Part shown: piece after piece, positions 7,895-15,143 of the stretch | Position numbering within the stretch: position 1 is the first letter of the stretch | Layout of the letters: the number at the start of each line of letters is the position of its first letter | Notes under the pieces: model-generated | Told to the model about the DNA's origin: nothing | What the model saw: only the letters and a program-made list of their open reading frames with translations | The model's database searches: none | From: an uncultured Bacteroides sp. | GTDB taxonomy: Bacteria; Bacteroidota; Bacteroidia; Bacteroidales; Bacteroidaceae | Assembly (NCBI GenBank): GCA_900551445.1 | Contig: URWA01000030.1 | Coordinates: 1 to 37,730 of the forward strand | Reading direction: 5' to 3' | Length of the DNA stretch: 37,730 nt | Program-made: the position numbers and the translations under genes

Positions 7895-9046
7895 ATGCAG
7901 CAGAAAAGCGACATACAGTACATAGGACTGACAGATATGGGGAAAAGCCGTACAAACAATGAAGATTTGTGGCTGTGTCAAAAAATCTGGAATGAGAGTT
8001 GCATTGTGGCGGCTGTTATCGATGGAGTCGGTGGATATGAGGGGGGAGAAGTTGCAGCTAAAATTGCTGCTGAGGAATTGCTATCTTACCTTCGGAGATA
8101 TCCGAATGGTGAGCGCTCACAGATTCTAAAAGAGGCGATGGTTTATGCCAATAATTGCATTTACCGTGAACGAGTCCAAAAGATGGAATACGGCAGTATG
8201 GGATGTGTTATGACGGCAGTGCTGATTGAACCGGAACAAGGCACAGTGGATATGGCTCATATTGGTGATACCCGTTTGTATGAGTTGTCCGAGGGAGAGC
8301 TGACCAAACTTTCGCATGATCATTCTCCGGTGGGTAGGTATGAGGAATGGGGTGTCCTGAGTGAGAAAGAAGCGATGGAACATCCAATGCGCAATGTCAT
8401 CGAACGTGACTTAGGCCATCGATTATTAGAAAATTCCGTTGAGAACTATATTGAGATGGAACAATTCTTCTTAAAAGGAAATGCGACTTGGTTACTCTGT
8501 TCCGACGGATTAACCGATTTGGTGTCAGGAACTCAGATTCGTGATATTTTATTGTCTGATGAGTCATTGGATAATCAGGCAAAACAGTTGGTGGATGCAG
8601 CTAATGATGCGGGTGGAAAAGACAATATTACGGTAGTTTTGATTCGTACTCAGGGGGGGGGCAGTTTTGACGAAACAAAAAATCAAATAGATGTTGTGTC
8701 GAAGGATGAATTGGTTGTGAAAATGGAAAGTTTAGAAAATCGGTTACAGGTGGAGAATTTTAAGACGAAAGGTAAAAAGTTTGAGATAGGGATTAAGAGA
8801 TTAGGGTGTATTGTTGTGTTGTTTGTTTGGGGAGTTTTAGTAGGATGGTTTACCCATTTATTTTATTTGGACAGCCAGGGGGAAATAAGGTATAATTTTC
8901 CTTTTGTTCCTGCCATTACAGTGCCGGATGTATATACGGATTCTATTCAGACCTTGAAAGATACTTTTCTTGGCATGGAGCTGAAGAATGTATTATCGGA
9001 AGAACTATGTGATACCATCAATAGTGACAGATATAAAATGAATTAA
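7895..9046 (+). CDS. Membrane-anchored PP2C-family Ser/Thr protein phosphatase
   Basis: Residues 1-252 form a complete bacterial PP2C (PPM) domain: D14 and RTNNED (19-24), the metal-binding DGVGG (43-47), a GDTR motif, CSDGL with D204, and GGKDNITVV with D243. These should bind two Mn/Mg ions and remove phosphate from Ser/Thr. A linker is followed by one membrane helix (about 303-325) and a short tail of about 58 residues, predicted to be periplasmic. The same plan, an N-terminal cytoplasmic phosphatase with a C-terminal anchor, is seen in mycobacterial PstP. The codons for Q253-G256 contain nine consecutive G (8653-8661), exactly between the catalytic domain and the anchor. The gene is third in the FHA operon, with gaps of 6 and 2 bp to its neighbours. 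Confidence 0.93.
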   Translation: MQQKSDIQYIGLTDMGKSRTNNEDLWLCQKIWNESCIVAAVIDGVGGYEGGEVAAKIAAEELLSYLRRYPNGERSQILKEAMVYANNCIYRERVQKMEYGSMGCVMTAVLIEPEQGTVDMAHIGDTRLYELSEGELTKLSHDHSPVGRYEEWGVLSEKEAMEHPMRNVIERDLGHRLLENSVENYIEMEQFFLKGNATWLLCSDGLTDLVSGTQIRDILLSDESLDNQAKQLVDAANDAGGKDNITVVLIRTQGGGSFDETKNQIDVVSKDELVVKMESLENRLQVENFKTKGKKFEIGIKRLGCIVVLFVWGVLVGWFTHLFYLDSQGEIRYNFPFVPAITVPDVYTDSIQTLKDTFLGMELKNVLSEELCDTINSDRYKMN

Positions 9047-9048
9047 TT

Positions 9049-10833
9049 ATGAGTCGAAAAAAAATAAAAGTCAAGCAGCAGGATAGTTTCTCTGAATTTG
9101 ATTCTTCGCTTGAGAATTTTATTGTAGGACACGAAGAACATTACTTGTCCATTGTCGGTATACGTTTGGTAACAGATGTCGATTTGATACCGAAGAATGT
9201 GCAGGAATATCCTTCGCAGCGTACTCTATTCCTTGCAGAAGAAGGAAAAGTGTTATGCCTGTCGGTACAAACGAATCTGGAATATGACGAATTTCTACGT
9301 CTTTGGAATGAACAACACGAGCTGACGTTCAGTATTTGCAGGAAGAACGTGGTAAAAATAAATCAGTTTGAGGTAATACAAGGAAAGGATGAACGGATTG
9401 TGATTCTTTCTACAGAGGTGGATTGGAATGATTTCTTGAAAATGGACCAGTGGTGTTGTACATTTGAACTATCTATAGGGAAACAAAATCTTTTAACTGA
9501 GGTAAAAAAATGTTGTATTCTTTCAGCAAGTCACCGTCCGGAAGTCTATACCTCTGATTTTTATTTTCTGGCAGGAGATAGTTCCTCTGTGGGGGAGTAT
9601 AAGATGCAGACTGGTTTCGACAAAAAAGAAGACCAATTTATGACTGTTTGTTATGGATGCAGATATTCGAATGTGCCGGAATTTGCTGATATAGAAGCAT
9701 TGGAGGTCGAGTTTCGTTTGACGGATGCCTATGGAAAACTGATAAATACTTATATTTCTCGTATAGAAAGCGTTGAGGGAAATCAGGAAGGTATGTCTTC
9801 TCAAGAGTTTTTTATCGGAATGCTTGAAAAAGGTGACTATAGAGTAGAAGTACATGTGTTTGGCGATAAGATTGCAGAAGCGGGATTGACTGTAGGAAAA
9901 AAAATGAATGGGAAACCTCGGTTTAAGGATATGAGAACTTTGCGTGCAGTACGTACAGCTGAGGGTGGAAGTTTGACACGGATTAATGAACTGGTCGGAT
10001 TGCAATGTGTAAAAAGGGATTTACGGATGAAGATAAACTACATGAGACTGATGGCGGCACGTAAGGCTGTAGGCCTTCCGGTGACGGAACGGTTGATGCA
10101 CACGGTGATGGTTGGAAATCCAGGTACAGGAAAGACTACAGTTGCACGATTAATGGCTTCGGCCTTACATGAGATTGGATTACTATCGAAAGGACATTTG
10201 GTAGAATGTAATCGTGAGAATCTGACAGACAGCTATATTGGAGGAACTGAAAAAAAAACGAGGGAAATGATTGATATGGCAAAAGGAGGAGTGATGTTTA
10301 TTGATGAAGCATATAGCTTATTTGAGGAAGGATCGTCATCAAAGGATTTTGGGCGGAAAGTAATAGATACTCTTATGCCGGTTTTATCAAATCCAAATAG
10401 TGACTTAATTGTAATTATGGCGGGGTATGAGAAAGAAATGGATAGACTGTTGGATTCTAATCCTGGGCTATCTTCACGTTTCCCTGTCCGATTAAAATTC
10501 GAAGATTACTCAGTAGATGAGCTGATGGCAATTGCACGATTGTTTTTTCTGAAAAATCATTATCAGGTTGATGAGAATGTGATGATAGAAATTCGTAAAG
10601 TTATATCTTTAGCCAAACCGATTGAAGGATTTGGAAATGGACGTTTTGTATATACGCTTATTGAGAATTTTATTCTACCCACTATGGGAGAACGTTTATA
10701 CAAACAATTGAATATGGGGGCTGTTGATTCTAATATTCTATCCGTAATATTTAAAGAAGATGTTCCAAACGCAAATGAAATTCTGGATATGGTAGGTCTA
10801 AGACATATGAAAAATAGAATAGGGTTTCGATAG
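9049..10833 (+). CDS. CbxX/CfqX-type AAA+ ATPase with a large unknown N-terminal region
   Basis: Residues about 320-594 are an AAA+ module of the CbxX/CfqX (SpoVK, EccA) class: Walker A GNPGTGKTT (356-364, K362), Walker B VMFIDEA with D419 and E420, a sensor-1 strand ending MAGYEKEM, and an arginine finger in SSRFP (R477). Members of the class remodel or assemble protein complexes (CbbX on Rubisco, EccA in type VII secretion). The first 310 residues are beta-rich, with no signal peptide and no family I recognise; they are probably the substrate or partner domain. The gene is the last of the operon and starts 2 bp after the phosphatase stop. I see no clear hairpin terminator after it. The natural hypothesis is an ATPase that loads or remodels the SEDS-PBP/FHA complex. 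Confidence 0.9.
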   Translation: MSRKKIKVKQQDSFSEFDSSLENFIVGHEEHYLSIVGIRLVTDVDLIPKNVQEYPSQRTLFLAEEGKVLCLSVQTNLEYDEFLRLWNEQHELTFSICRKNVVKINQFEVIQGKDERIVILSTEVDWNDFLKMDQWCCTFELSIGKQNLLTEVKKCCILSASHRPEVYTSDFYFLAGDSSSVGEYKMQTGFDKKEDQFMTVCYGCRYSNVPEFADIEALEVEFRLTDAYGKLINTYISRIESVEGNQEGMSSQEFFIGMLEKGDYRVEVHVFGDKIAEAGLTVGKKMNGKPRFKDMRTLRAVRTAEGGSLTRINELVGLQCVKRDLRMKINYMRLMAARKAVGLPVTERLMHTVMVGNPGTGKTTVARLMASALHEIGLLSKGHLVECNRENLTDSYIGGTEKKTREMIDMAKGGVMFIDEAYSLFEEGSSSKDFGRKVIDTLMPVLSNPNSDLIVIMAGYEKEMDRLLDSNPGLSSRFPVRLKFEDYSVDELMAIARLFFLKNHYQVDENVMIEIRKVISLAKPIEGFGNGRFVYTLIENFILPTMGERLYKQLNMGAVDSNILSVIFKEDVPNANEILDMVGLRHMKNRIGFR

Positions 10834-10902
10834 CTGCCAAGTATAAGTTTGTAAGGGTATTTGCTATATAAATGTGATTCTATAATGGCTTGTAGATTTA
10901 TT

Positions 10903-11457
10903 TTATTTATCTAAAAAACGTATTGCTATTACTTTTATCGTAATCCCCAAAACCGCAATAAGCACAATAGTGGCAGCTATCCTCCAAACTAACCCAGAAT
11001 GCAAAAATTCCATATTCGCCACTATCATACAGACCAAGAAAGAGGATAAGTCAATTAGAATAACAATCAAAATATAAAATGCTTTATGTGATAGAGAAAT
11101 ACGGTTATCCATTTGAGTTATCCTCTGCTCTGCCTCTGTACACTTGGTTTCAATTTGATCAATGAACTGGCCAAGAACGGCATTGCCAAATTTTACAGCC
11201 TGTTTTTGCGTATCCTGGGTAATAGACAACTTGTATTTTCCTAATAAATCTACCAATGCGGTAAGATCCGTTCTCAATCCATACACATTGTCATTCAACT
11301 CGGCAAGTTCTTTTACGTTTATACCAAGCAGGCGTTTTTCTTCCTCAAGATATTCATTTTGAGGAGTACTTTTGGTAACTTGCACTTCATTCCCTTGTAG
11401 GTCAATACCTATGAGGGATTTATTTTTATCTGCATAAACAAATTCAAGTTTAGCTGT
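10903..11457 (-). pseudogene. 5'-truncated ORF: coiled-coil plus two membrane helices
   Basis: The frame is open from 11457, directly after a TAA (11458-11460), to a stop at 10903, but it has no ATG near its start; the first usable codon is GTG at 11385 (160 residues). The 24 codons before that GTG still read like protein (KLEFVYADKNKSLIGIDLQG), so the real start appears to be lost. Residues then form a charged helical or coiled-coil region followed by two membrane helices in the last 65 residues. The codons are AT-rich compared with the flanking conserved genes. A terminator hairpin lies immediately upstream. This looks like the tail of a larger protein left by rearrangement. A mobilisation or conjugation origin is possible, but I cannot confirm it. 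Confidence 0.5.
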
Positions 11458-11465
11458 TTATGTGG

Positions 11466-11497
11466 AAATAAAAAGCCACCTTGCGATGAAGATGGCT
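11466..11497 (-). terminator. Terminator hairpin at the truncated-ORF junction
   Basis: On the minus strand AGCCA-t-CTT pairs with AAG-g-TGGCT around a 6-base loop, giving nine base pairs with one mismatch, followed by TTTTTATTT. It lies about 160 bp after the SHOCT gene and only a few bases before the truncated ORF. Confidence 0.55.
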
Positions 11498-11656
11498 AAT
11501 TTGTTATAATGTGCTGTTTTTGCTATATGTTTTAGTGAGGTGGGGTGTGCCTTATTTCCCTTTTTGAAAATAGTCCTCCAAAAAGTCAGATATCAAAATT
11601 GAGATTTTTATGTATCGTATTCTCTTAATGGTATATTCATGTTCTGTTCAGAGGTA

Positions 11657-12442
11657 TTATGAATTTAGAATTTTGTTTTTTTGTTGAATGAATTCTTCTT
11701 CTGTTAATATACCTTGTTGTTTAAGAGAATTGAGCTTAATAAGTTCATCTGTAACTAATGAATGATTTCCTTGTTGCGATTTTTTATCTGCTTTATCAAT
11801 TATAACACTAATACTATCTTTCACTTGATTTGCAAGTTTTATTTTACTATCATCTGGACTATACATAGTAAGTTCTATTGATGGGTCATTTATATTACTA
11901 ACTAGGATTTTAATTATTATAGAGTTTATTTTCTTTGTTTCTGTTGTATCTCCTGATAAGCCTCCAACAATGGCACCAGCACCTCCTAGTAGAGCACCTC
12001 CAGCTATTGTTCCACCGATAGTTCTTAATGCTGACTTCTTGAAAATTGTTTTTCCATTTTCGATTAGTTCAACACTAATAATATCGTTATAGCTTATCTG
12101 CTTGTTAGTAAGCTCTGCCCCATTGATAATATATATAATCTCATCTTCATTGTCAAAAATAAGGAAATTATAATGGATGACATTGATTTTATTATAATTA
12201 CATACCTTAATAACGGGACTTCTTTTGTTGGTTAGGAAGTTTATAACAAACATCTCTTTTGATATTGTATGATAATACAAGTAAAATTGCTCAAAAACTT
12301 CTGCAAGCAGGGTTAGGTTAATATCTTTGTTATGCTCAAAATCTTGCTTTGTTGCATTTATAGTACTTTTGTTTTCTGCATTCTGTGCTAGAATAAAAAT
12401 TATTGCACCAATGAAAATAATTAAAATGAATAGAAGAACCAT
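11657..12442 (-). CDS. Membrane protein with C-terminal SHOCT domain
   Basis: This is a 261-residue protein. Residues 1-19 are a membrane anchor. The middle (about 60-190) is strand-rich, with a short hydrophobic glycine-rich segment (AGGALLGGAGAIVGGL) like that seen in PH-like 'SHOCT' proteins of phages and plasmids. The C-terminal 30 residues match the SHOCT pattern (DELIKLNSLKQQGILTEEEF), a short module usually found at protein ends and thought to mediate oligomerisation. Function is unknown. The gene is markedly AT-rich and stands alone between a remnant ORF and a large inverted-repeat structure, which suggests an acquired accessory gene. No close partner gene is visible. Confidence 0.8.
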   Translation of the reverse strand: MVLLFILIIFIGAIIFILAQNAENKSTINATKQDFEHNKDINLTLLAEVFEQFYLYYHTISKEMFVINFLTNKRSPVIKVCNYNKINVIHYNFLIFDNEDEIIYIINGAELTNKQISYNDIISVELIENGKTIFKKSALRTIGGTIAGGALLGGAGAIVGGLSGDTTETKKINSIIIKILVSNINDPSIELTMYSPDDSKIKLANQVKDSISVIIDKADKKSQQGNHSLVTDELIKLNSLKQQGILTEEEFIQQKNKILNS

Positions 12443-12506
12443 ATTCTAAGTTGTTTAAGATTATATAATGAATTACTTTTATTTGTGTATATTTTTTAAA
12501 CAAACA

Positions 12507-12530
12507 GCGTGAGCAAATACTATGCTACGC
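12507..12530. repeat. Small hairpin beside the large nested structure
   Basis: GCGT-g-AGCA pairs with TGCT-ACGC around a 7-base loop, eight pairs with one bulge. It abuts the 106-nt nested inverted repeat directly, so the two probably belong to one structured element. Confidence 0.5.
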
Positions 12531-12636
12531 TGATAGGTATCGCCAAACACCCAGACCCATAACAAGTACGCCCACGCATATCGTGAGCGTTCACTCATTG
12601 TTAGTTGGGTCTTTGATTAAATTGGCGATTTTATCA
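12531..12636. repeat. 106-nt nested inverted-repeat structure of unknown function
   Basis: Six successive paired blocks can be read inward: TGATA/TATCA, ATCGCCAA/TTGGCGAT, AGACCCA/TGGGTCT, AACAA/TTGTT, ACGC/GCGT and CACG/CGTG around a CATAT loop. This gives 33 base pairs separated by small asymmetric internal loops. It lies in the AT-rich island between the SHOCT gene and the dnaJ terminator, and no coding frame covers it. It could be a structured RNA, a folded single-strand recombination site or the end of a lost mobile element. One GTTGGGT (12604-12610) fits the GTTRRRY box of integron attC sites, but its expected partner is imperfect and no integrase is present. Confidence 0.6.
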
Positions 12637-12760
12637 GCCCAAAACAATAGCAAACGCTAAAGTTTAATAGTATGTCTTGAAGTAGCAATGAATCCGCTAA
12701 ATCACTACAAATATAGCTTAAGTTTTTGATAGTAAAAAATTTCCCCTTATGTATAAACAC

Positions 12761-12809
12761 AAAAAAACCCCGTAGGAGGCCTCCGCATTTGCGGAAACCT
12801 CCTACGGGG
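12761..12809 (-). terminator. Rho-independent terminator of the dnaJ-like gene
   Basis: CCCCGTAGGAGG pairs with CCTCCTACGGGG (12 bp) and an inner TCCGC/GCGGA closes an ATTT loop. On the minus strand the stem is followed by seven T. It starts 15 bp after the dnaJ-like stop codon. Confidence 0.92.
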
Positions 12810-12823
12810 TTGCTTATATCTTA

Positions 12824-13753
12824 TCAACTGGCAGCGCGCAGCTGGTTGAACAAATCTTTCTGTTTTTCGGTCAATGAAGTCGGTATCTTCACGTTGTACG
12901 TGACAATCATGTCGCCAAACTGACCGGGTTGTTTGTAGACCGGGAATCCTTTGCCTCTCAAACGTACCTGCGTACCGTTCTGTGTGCCCGGTTTTACTTT
13001 CAGCCGGACCATACCGTCCATGGTTCTTACCTGTACTTCTCCACCCAGTACGGCGGTGTACAAGTCGACATCCACGTGGGTATAAAGGTCATCGCCTTCC
13101 CGTTCAAAAGTAGCATCCTTGTCAATCACGAAAGTGATGTACAAGTCACCGTTTTCTGCTCCGTTCATGCCCTTCTCTCCATAGCCTTTTAGCCGGATGG
13201 TCTGCCCGTCGGCTACTCCCGCCGGGACGGTGATACGGATGTTCTCACCGTTGACACTGAACGTCTGCTTGTGGGTGACGTATGCTTCACTGAGTGACAG
13301 ATGCATCTGGGCCTCTATGTCGCCACCCTTGGCCCGCATGCTGTATCCTCCACGGCCACCGCTTCTGTGTCCGAAGAGTTGTTCGAAGAAGTCTGAGAAA
13401 CCGCTTGCGCCTGCTCCTCCGAATCCTCCGCTGAACTCGTCGCCATTCATGGAGTACCAGTAGCCTGAACCACCGTTCTCCTGCTGGGCCCGACTGTATG
13501 CCTCACGTTCCTGCTTGAATTCATCAGCGTGTTTCCAGTGTTCCCCATATTCATCGTATTTCTTTCGCTTTTCCGGATCGCTCAATACTTCATGGGCTTC
13601 ATTCACCTGCTGGAACTTTCCTTCCGCCGATGGGTCATCCTTGTTCAGGTCAGGATGGTATTTCTTTGCCAGCTTCCGGTAGGCTTGCTTGATTTCATCC
13701 TGTGTGGCATTACGGTCAACACCCAATATTTTATAGTAATCAATAAATGCCAT
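12824..13753 (-). CDS. DnaJ-family co-chaperone, CbpA type
   Basis: This 309-residue Hsp40 has an N-terminal J domain (1-70) with the HPD motif at 33-35, which stimulates DnaK ATP hydrolysis. A Gly/Phe-rich linker (about 95-140, with GGFGGAGASGFSDFFEQLFG) follows, then two C-terminal substrate-binding beta-domains. The CxxCxGxG zinc finger of true DnaJ is absent, and the length matches CbpA (type II Hsp40). It lies 87 bp downstream of an hsp20 gene on the same strand, but a terminator stands between them, so the two are probably separate or partly read-through units of the heat-shock response. A strong terminator follows. The symbol is left blank because cbpA orthology in Bacteroidales is not certain. 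Confidence 0.93.
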   Translation of the reverse strand: MAFIDYYKILGVDRNATQDEIKQAYRKLAKKYHPDLNKDDPSAEGKFQQVNEAHEVLSDPEKRKKYDEYGEHWKHADEFKQEREAYSRAQQENGGSGYWYSMNGDEFSGGFGGAGASGFSDFFEQLFGHRSGGRGGYSMRAKGGDIEAQMHLSLSEAYVTHKQTFSVNGENIRITVPAGVADGQTIRLKGYGEKGMNGAENGDLYITFVIDKDATFEREGDDLYTHVDVDLYTAVLGGEVQVRTMDGMVRLKVKPGTQNGTQVRLRGKGFPVYKQPGQFGDMIVTYNVKIPTSLTEKQKDLFNQLRAAS

Positions 13754-13783
13754 ATATCAATCGTTTTTAGTGGGTTCCAGAAT

Positions 13784-13819
13784 AAAAAACTCTCGCCCGC
13801 AGGTAAGTGCAGACGAGAG
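13784..13819 (-). terminator. Terminator after hsp20
   Basis: CTCTCG and CGAGAG form the base of a hairpin with an additional GC-rich upper part. On the minus strand it is followed by TTTTTTATT. It lies between the hsp20 stop and the dnaJ start and should attenuate read-through. Confidence 0.8.
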
Positions 13820-13840
13820 CTTTTCGGTTAATTGTTATGA

Positions 13841-14272
13841 TTAATGTATCTCAATCACACGGTTGACCTTTGCTTTTTCTTCCTGAGAATACTTCGGCAA
13901 TTCAATTGTCAACACTCCATTGGCCACGTTTGCACTGATTTTTTCTTTATCGACGTTGTCAGGCAAATAGAGTGACTGTTGGAATTTTGAGTAAGAGAAC
14001 TCGCGTCTCAAGTATTTCTTGTTTTCTTTGTTCTCGTTTTCGGTTTTCTTTTCCATTGAAATGACGAGTTCGTTTTCTTCACCCAAATGAATGTTGAAAT
14101 CGTCTTTGGTCATTCCCGGAACTGCAACTTCTACCTTGTAGTCTTTGTCGCTTTCCACTACATTGATTGCAGGGGCAGTAGCGTTAGCTTTCACCATCCA
14201 ATCGTTATCAAAGAAATCATTAAAGATACTTGGTAACCAGTTCTGATTGTAATATTTTCTAGTCGGCATCAT
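13841..14272 (-). CDS. Small heat-shock protein, Hsp20/alpha-crystallin family
   Basis: This 143-residue ATP-independent holdase chaperone binds unfolding proteins under stress. The alpha-crystallin domain spans about residues 33-135, with the VAVPGMTKDDF turn and the diagnostic A-N-G-V-L-T-I-E-L-P near the end. A short N-terminal aromatic-rich arm (NDFFDNDW) precedes it. Length is normal for the family. Two tandem ATG codons start the gene; a GGAGA ribosome-binding site lies 8 bases upstream of the first. The gene stands directly before a dnaJ-like gene, as often seen in Bacteroidetes. A 32-codon GTG-initiated frame overlaps its start codon (ATGA overlap). Confidence 0.95.
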   Translation of the reverse strand: MMPTRKYYNQNWLPSIFNDFFDNDWMVKANATAPAINVVESDKDYKVEVAVPGMTKDDFNIHLGEENELVISMEKKTENENKENKKYLRREFSYSKFQQSLYLPDNVDKEKISANVANGVLTIELPKYSQEEKAKVNRVIEIH

Positions 14273-14367
14273 AGTTGTAATCTCCTATATTTTATTTTTT
14301 TTATTATCAATTTGTTTCTGAACCCGAGCTCCTTGAGGTCTTTCAACTTCTTGAAGTTCAAGTTCAC
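14269..14367 (-). CDS. Possible 32-codon leader ORF overlapping the hsp20 start
   Basis: A GTG-initiated frame encodes a 32-residue Lys/Leu-rich peptide (begins VNLNFKKLKDLKEL) and ends in a TGA that overlaps the hsp20 ATG as ATGA. That geometry is typical of translational coupling. There is no strong ribosome-binding site before the GTG and its codons coincide with palindromic DNA, so it may be chance. Confidence 0.2.
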   Translation of the reverse strand: MNLNFKKLKDLKELGFRNKLIIKKIKYRRLQL

Positions 14368-14697
14368 TTCTCTATTTGCAAAGGCTGTGCCACAAACGGG
14401 TGCCACAGCTGCCTTTTTTACGAAGAATTTTTATAATTGTTTTATTATGAGGATATTACATCTCTTTGACCCTTATATGAGAACTTAGGACTTTTGTATG
14501 CCTGGTAGAAAATGGTAACAAATTGTCACTTGCTTATAGATAGATTCCGACAAAAAGTCCATTTTGTTGACATATTGTCACTGATTCTTACTTTTTGTAA
14601 GAAAAAGTCGAGTGCGGAAATCGTCTGAAGAAGATAGGGGTATGGATAGTTTTTGGGGATGTCAGGAGGTTTTTGATGAAATGTCAGTGCTATTTTT
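14273..14697. promoter_or_regulatory. Hsp20 upstream region: palindromes and hairpins, no convincing gene
   Basis: The region contains a 13-bp palindrome CTTGAA-G-TTCAAG (14350-14362) overlapping AACTTC-TT-GAAGTT, a hairpin built from AAAGG-CTGTG and CACAG-CTG-CCTTT (about 14379-14416) followed by six T on the plus strand, two copies of TTGTCACT (14523-14530 and 14575-14582), and a hairpin TTCTTAC/GTAAGAA (14585-14603). No CIRCE element and no clear -7 box for hsp20 were found. The palindromes lie in the hsp20 leader or promoter and may be stress-control sites. Confidence 0.35.
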
Positions 14698-14785
14698 ACG
14701 TTTCCTTACCCGGAAACGTACGTTCCCCGTGGCAGAAACGTATGTTTCCCTTATGGAAAACGTACGTTTCTCTATAGGGAAACAT
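14698..14785. repeat. Array A: four tandem 22-bp palindromic units
   Basis: Four contiguous units (14698-14719, 14720-14741, 14742-14763, 14764-14785) each run from A[C/T]GTT to A[C/A]... ending ACGT or ACAT, with inverted arms ACGTTTCC and GGAAACGT around a variable centre of about six bases. Seen another way, palindromes close to GGAAACGTACGTTTCC are spaced by short variable spacers. The array is followed by AGAAAATG. An equivalent array with the same unit number, unit length and 3' flank lies at 37279-37366. Confidence 0.85.
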
Positions 14786-14921
14786 AGAAAATGCGGTGAG
14801 AGTATCCTTTTTTCAGCAGGAGGTTTTTCCTTTTAGGAGAGGGTGAAAACCACTATATTGCGCGCCCAAGGTTGCCCGATAATGGGAAGGAGTTTTCCAT
14901 CGGATAAAATATTTTGTCCGT

Positions 14922-14957
14922 TTTGTAAGAAAAATTTGTATAATTATACTATATTTG
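14922..14957 (+). promoter_or_regulatory. Promoter of the cobalamin operon
   Basis: A perfect Bacteroidales -7 box TATATTTG lies at 14950-14957, with TTTG at 14922-14925 as a candidate -33 element at slightly long spacing. The expected transcription start falls right at the 5' end of the cobalamin riboswitch. Confidence 0.65.
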
Positions 14958-14965
14958 TGCCCGAA

Positions 14966-15135
14966 TGGTTCCGAGTGTCTGTTCAGACCCTCGGATGAAA
15001 AGGGAATCAGGTGCAAGTCCTGAACAGTCCCGCTGCTGTAAGCTCCATTCAACCTGCTGGAAAAGACTCATGCCACTGATGACTGAACACCATCGGGAAG
15101 GCTCCAGGAGGGGAGTAAGTCAGAAGACCTGCCAT
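14966..15135 (+). promoter_or_regulatory. Cobalamin riboswitch
   Basis: The conserved core of the cobalamin aptamer is readable: a 5' CCGAG/CTCGG arm (14970-14994), then GGGAATCAGGTGCAAGTCC, a CCCGCTGCTGTAAGC segment, TGCCACTG, GGGAAGGC and the 3' strand AAGTCAGAAGACCTGCC. It lies directly before btuB and is expected to lower expression when cobalamin is plentiful. Order and spacing of the boxes are canonical. Confidence 0.95.
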
Positions 15136-15143
15136 CATACATG

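Noticed and set aside
6034..10833. Type VI secretion regulatory module (FHA plus PP2C)
   Set aside because: No structural T6SS gene (sheath, VgrG, Hcp, TssJLM) is present, and the linked gene encodes a SEDS-PBP protein.
12531..12636. Integron attC site
   Set aside because: Only one GTTRRRY-type box fits well, its partner is broken by extra bases, and there is no integrase or second site. It is kept only as a possibility in the finding.
14273..14420. RNA thermometer in the hsp20 leader
   Set aside because: The GGAGA ribosome-binding site has no good complementary stretch in the nearby leader; the palindromes lie further upstream.
14698..14785. CRISPR array
   Set aside because: Spacers would be only about six bases, the units are degenerate palindromes, and no cas gene is present.
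14612..14836. Small plus-strand frame across the first 22-bp array, and a minus-strand frame at 37243-37587 across the second
   Set aside because: Their sequence is mostly translated repeat and low-complexity residues, so they are unlikely to be genes.
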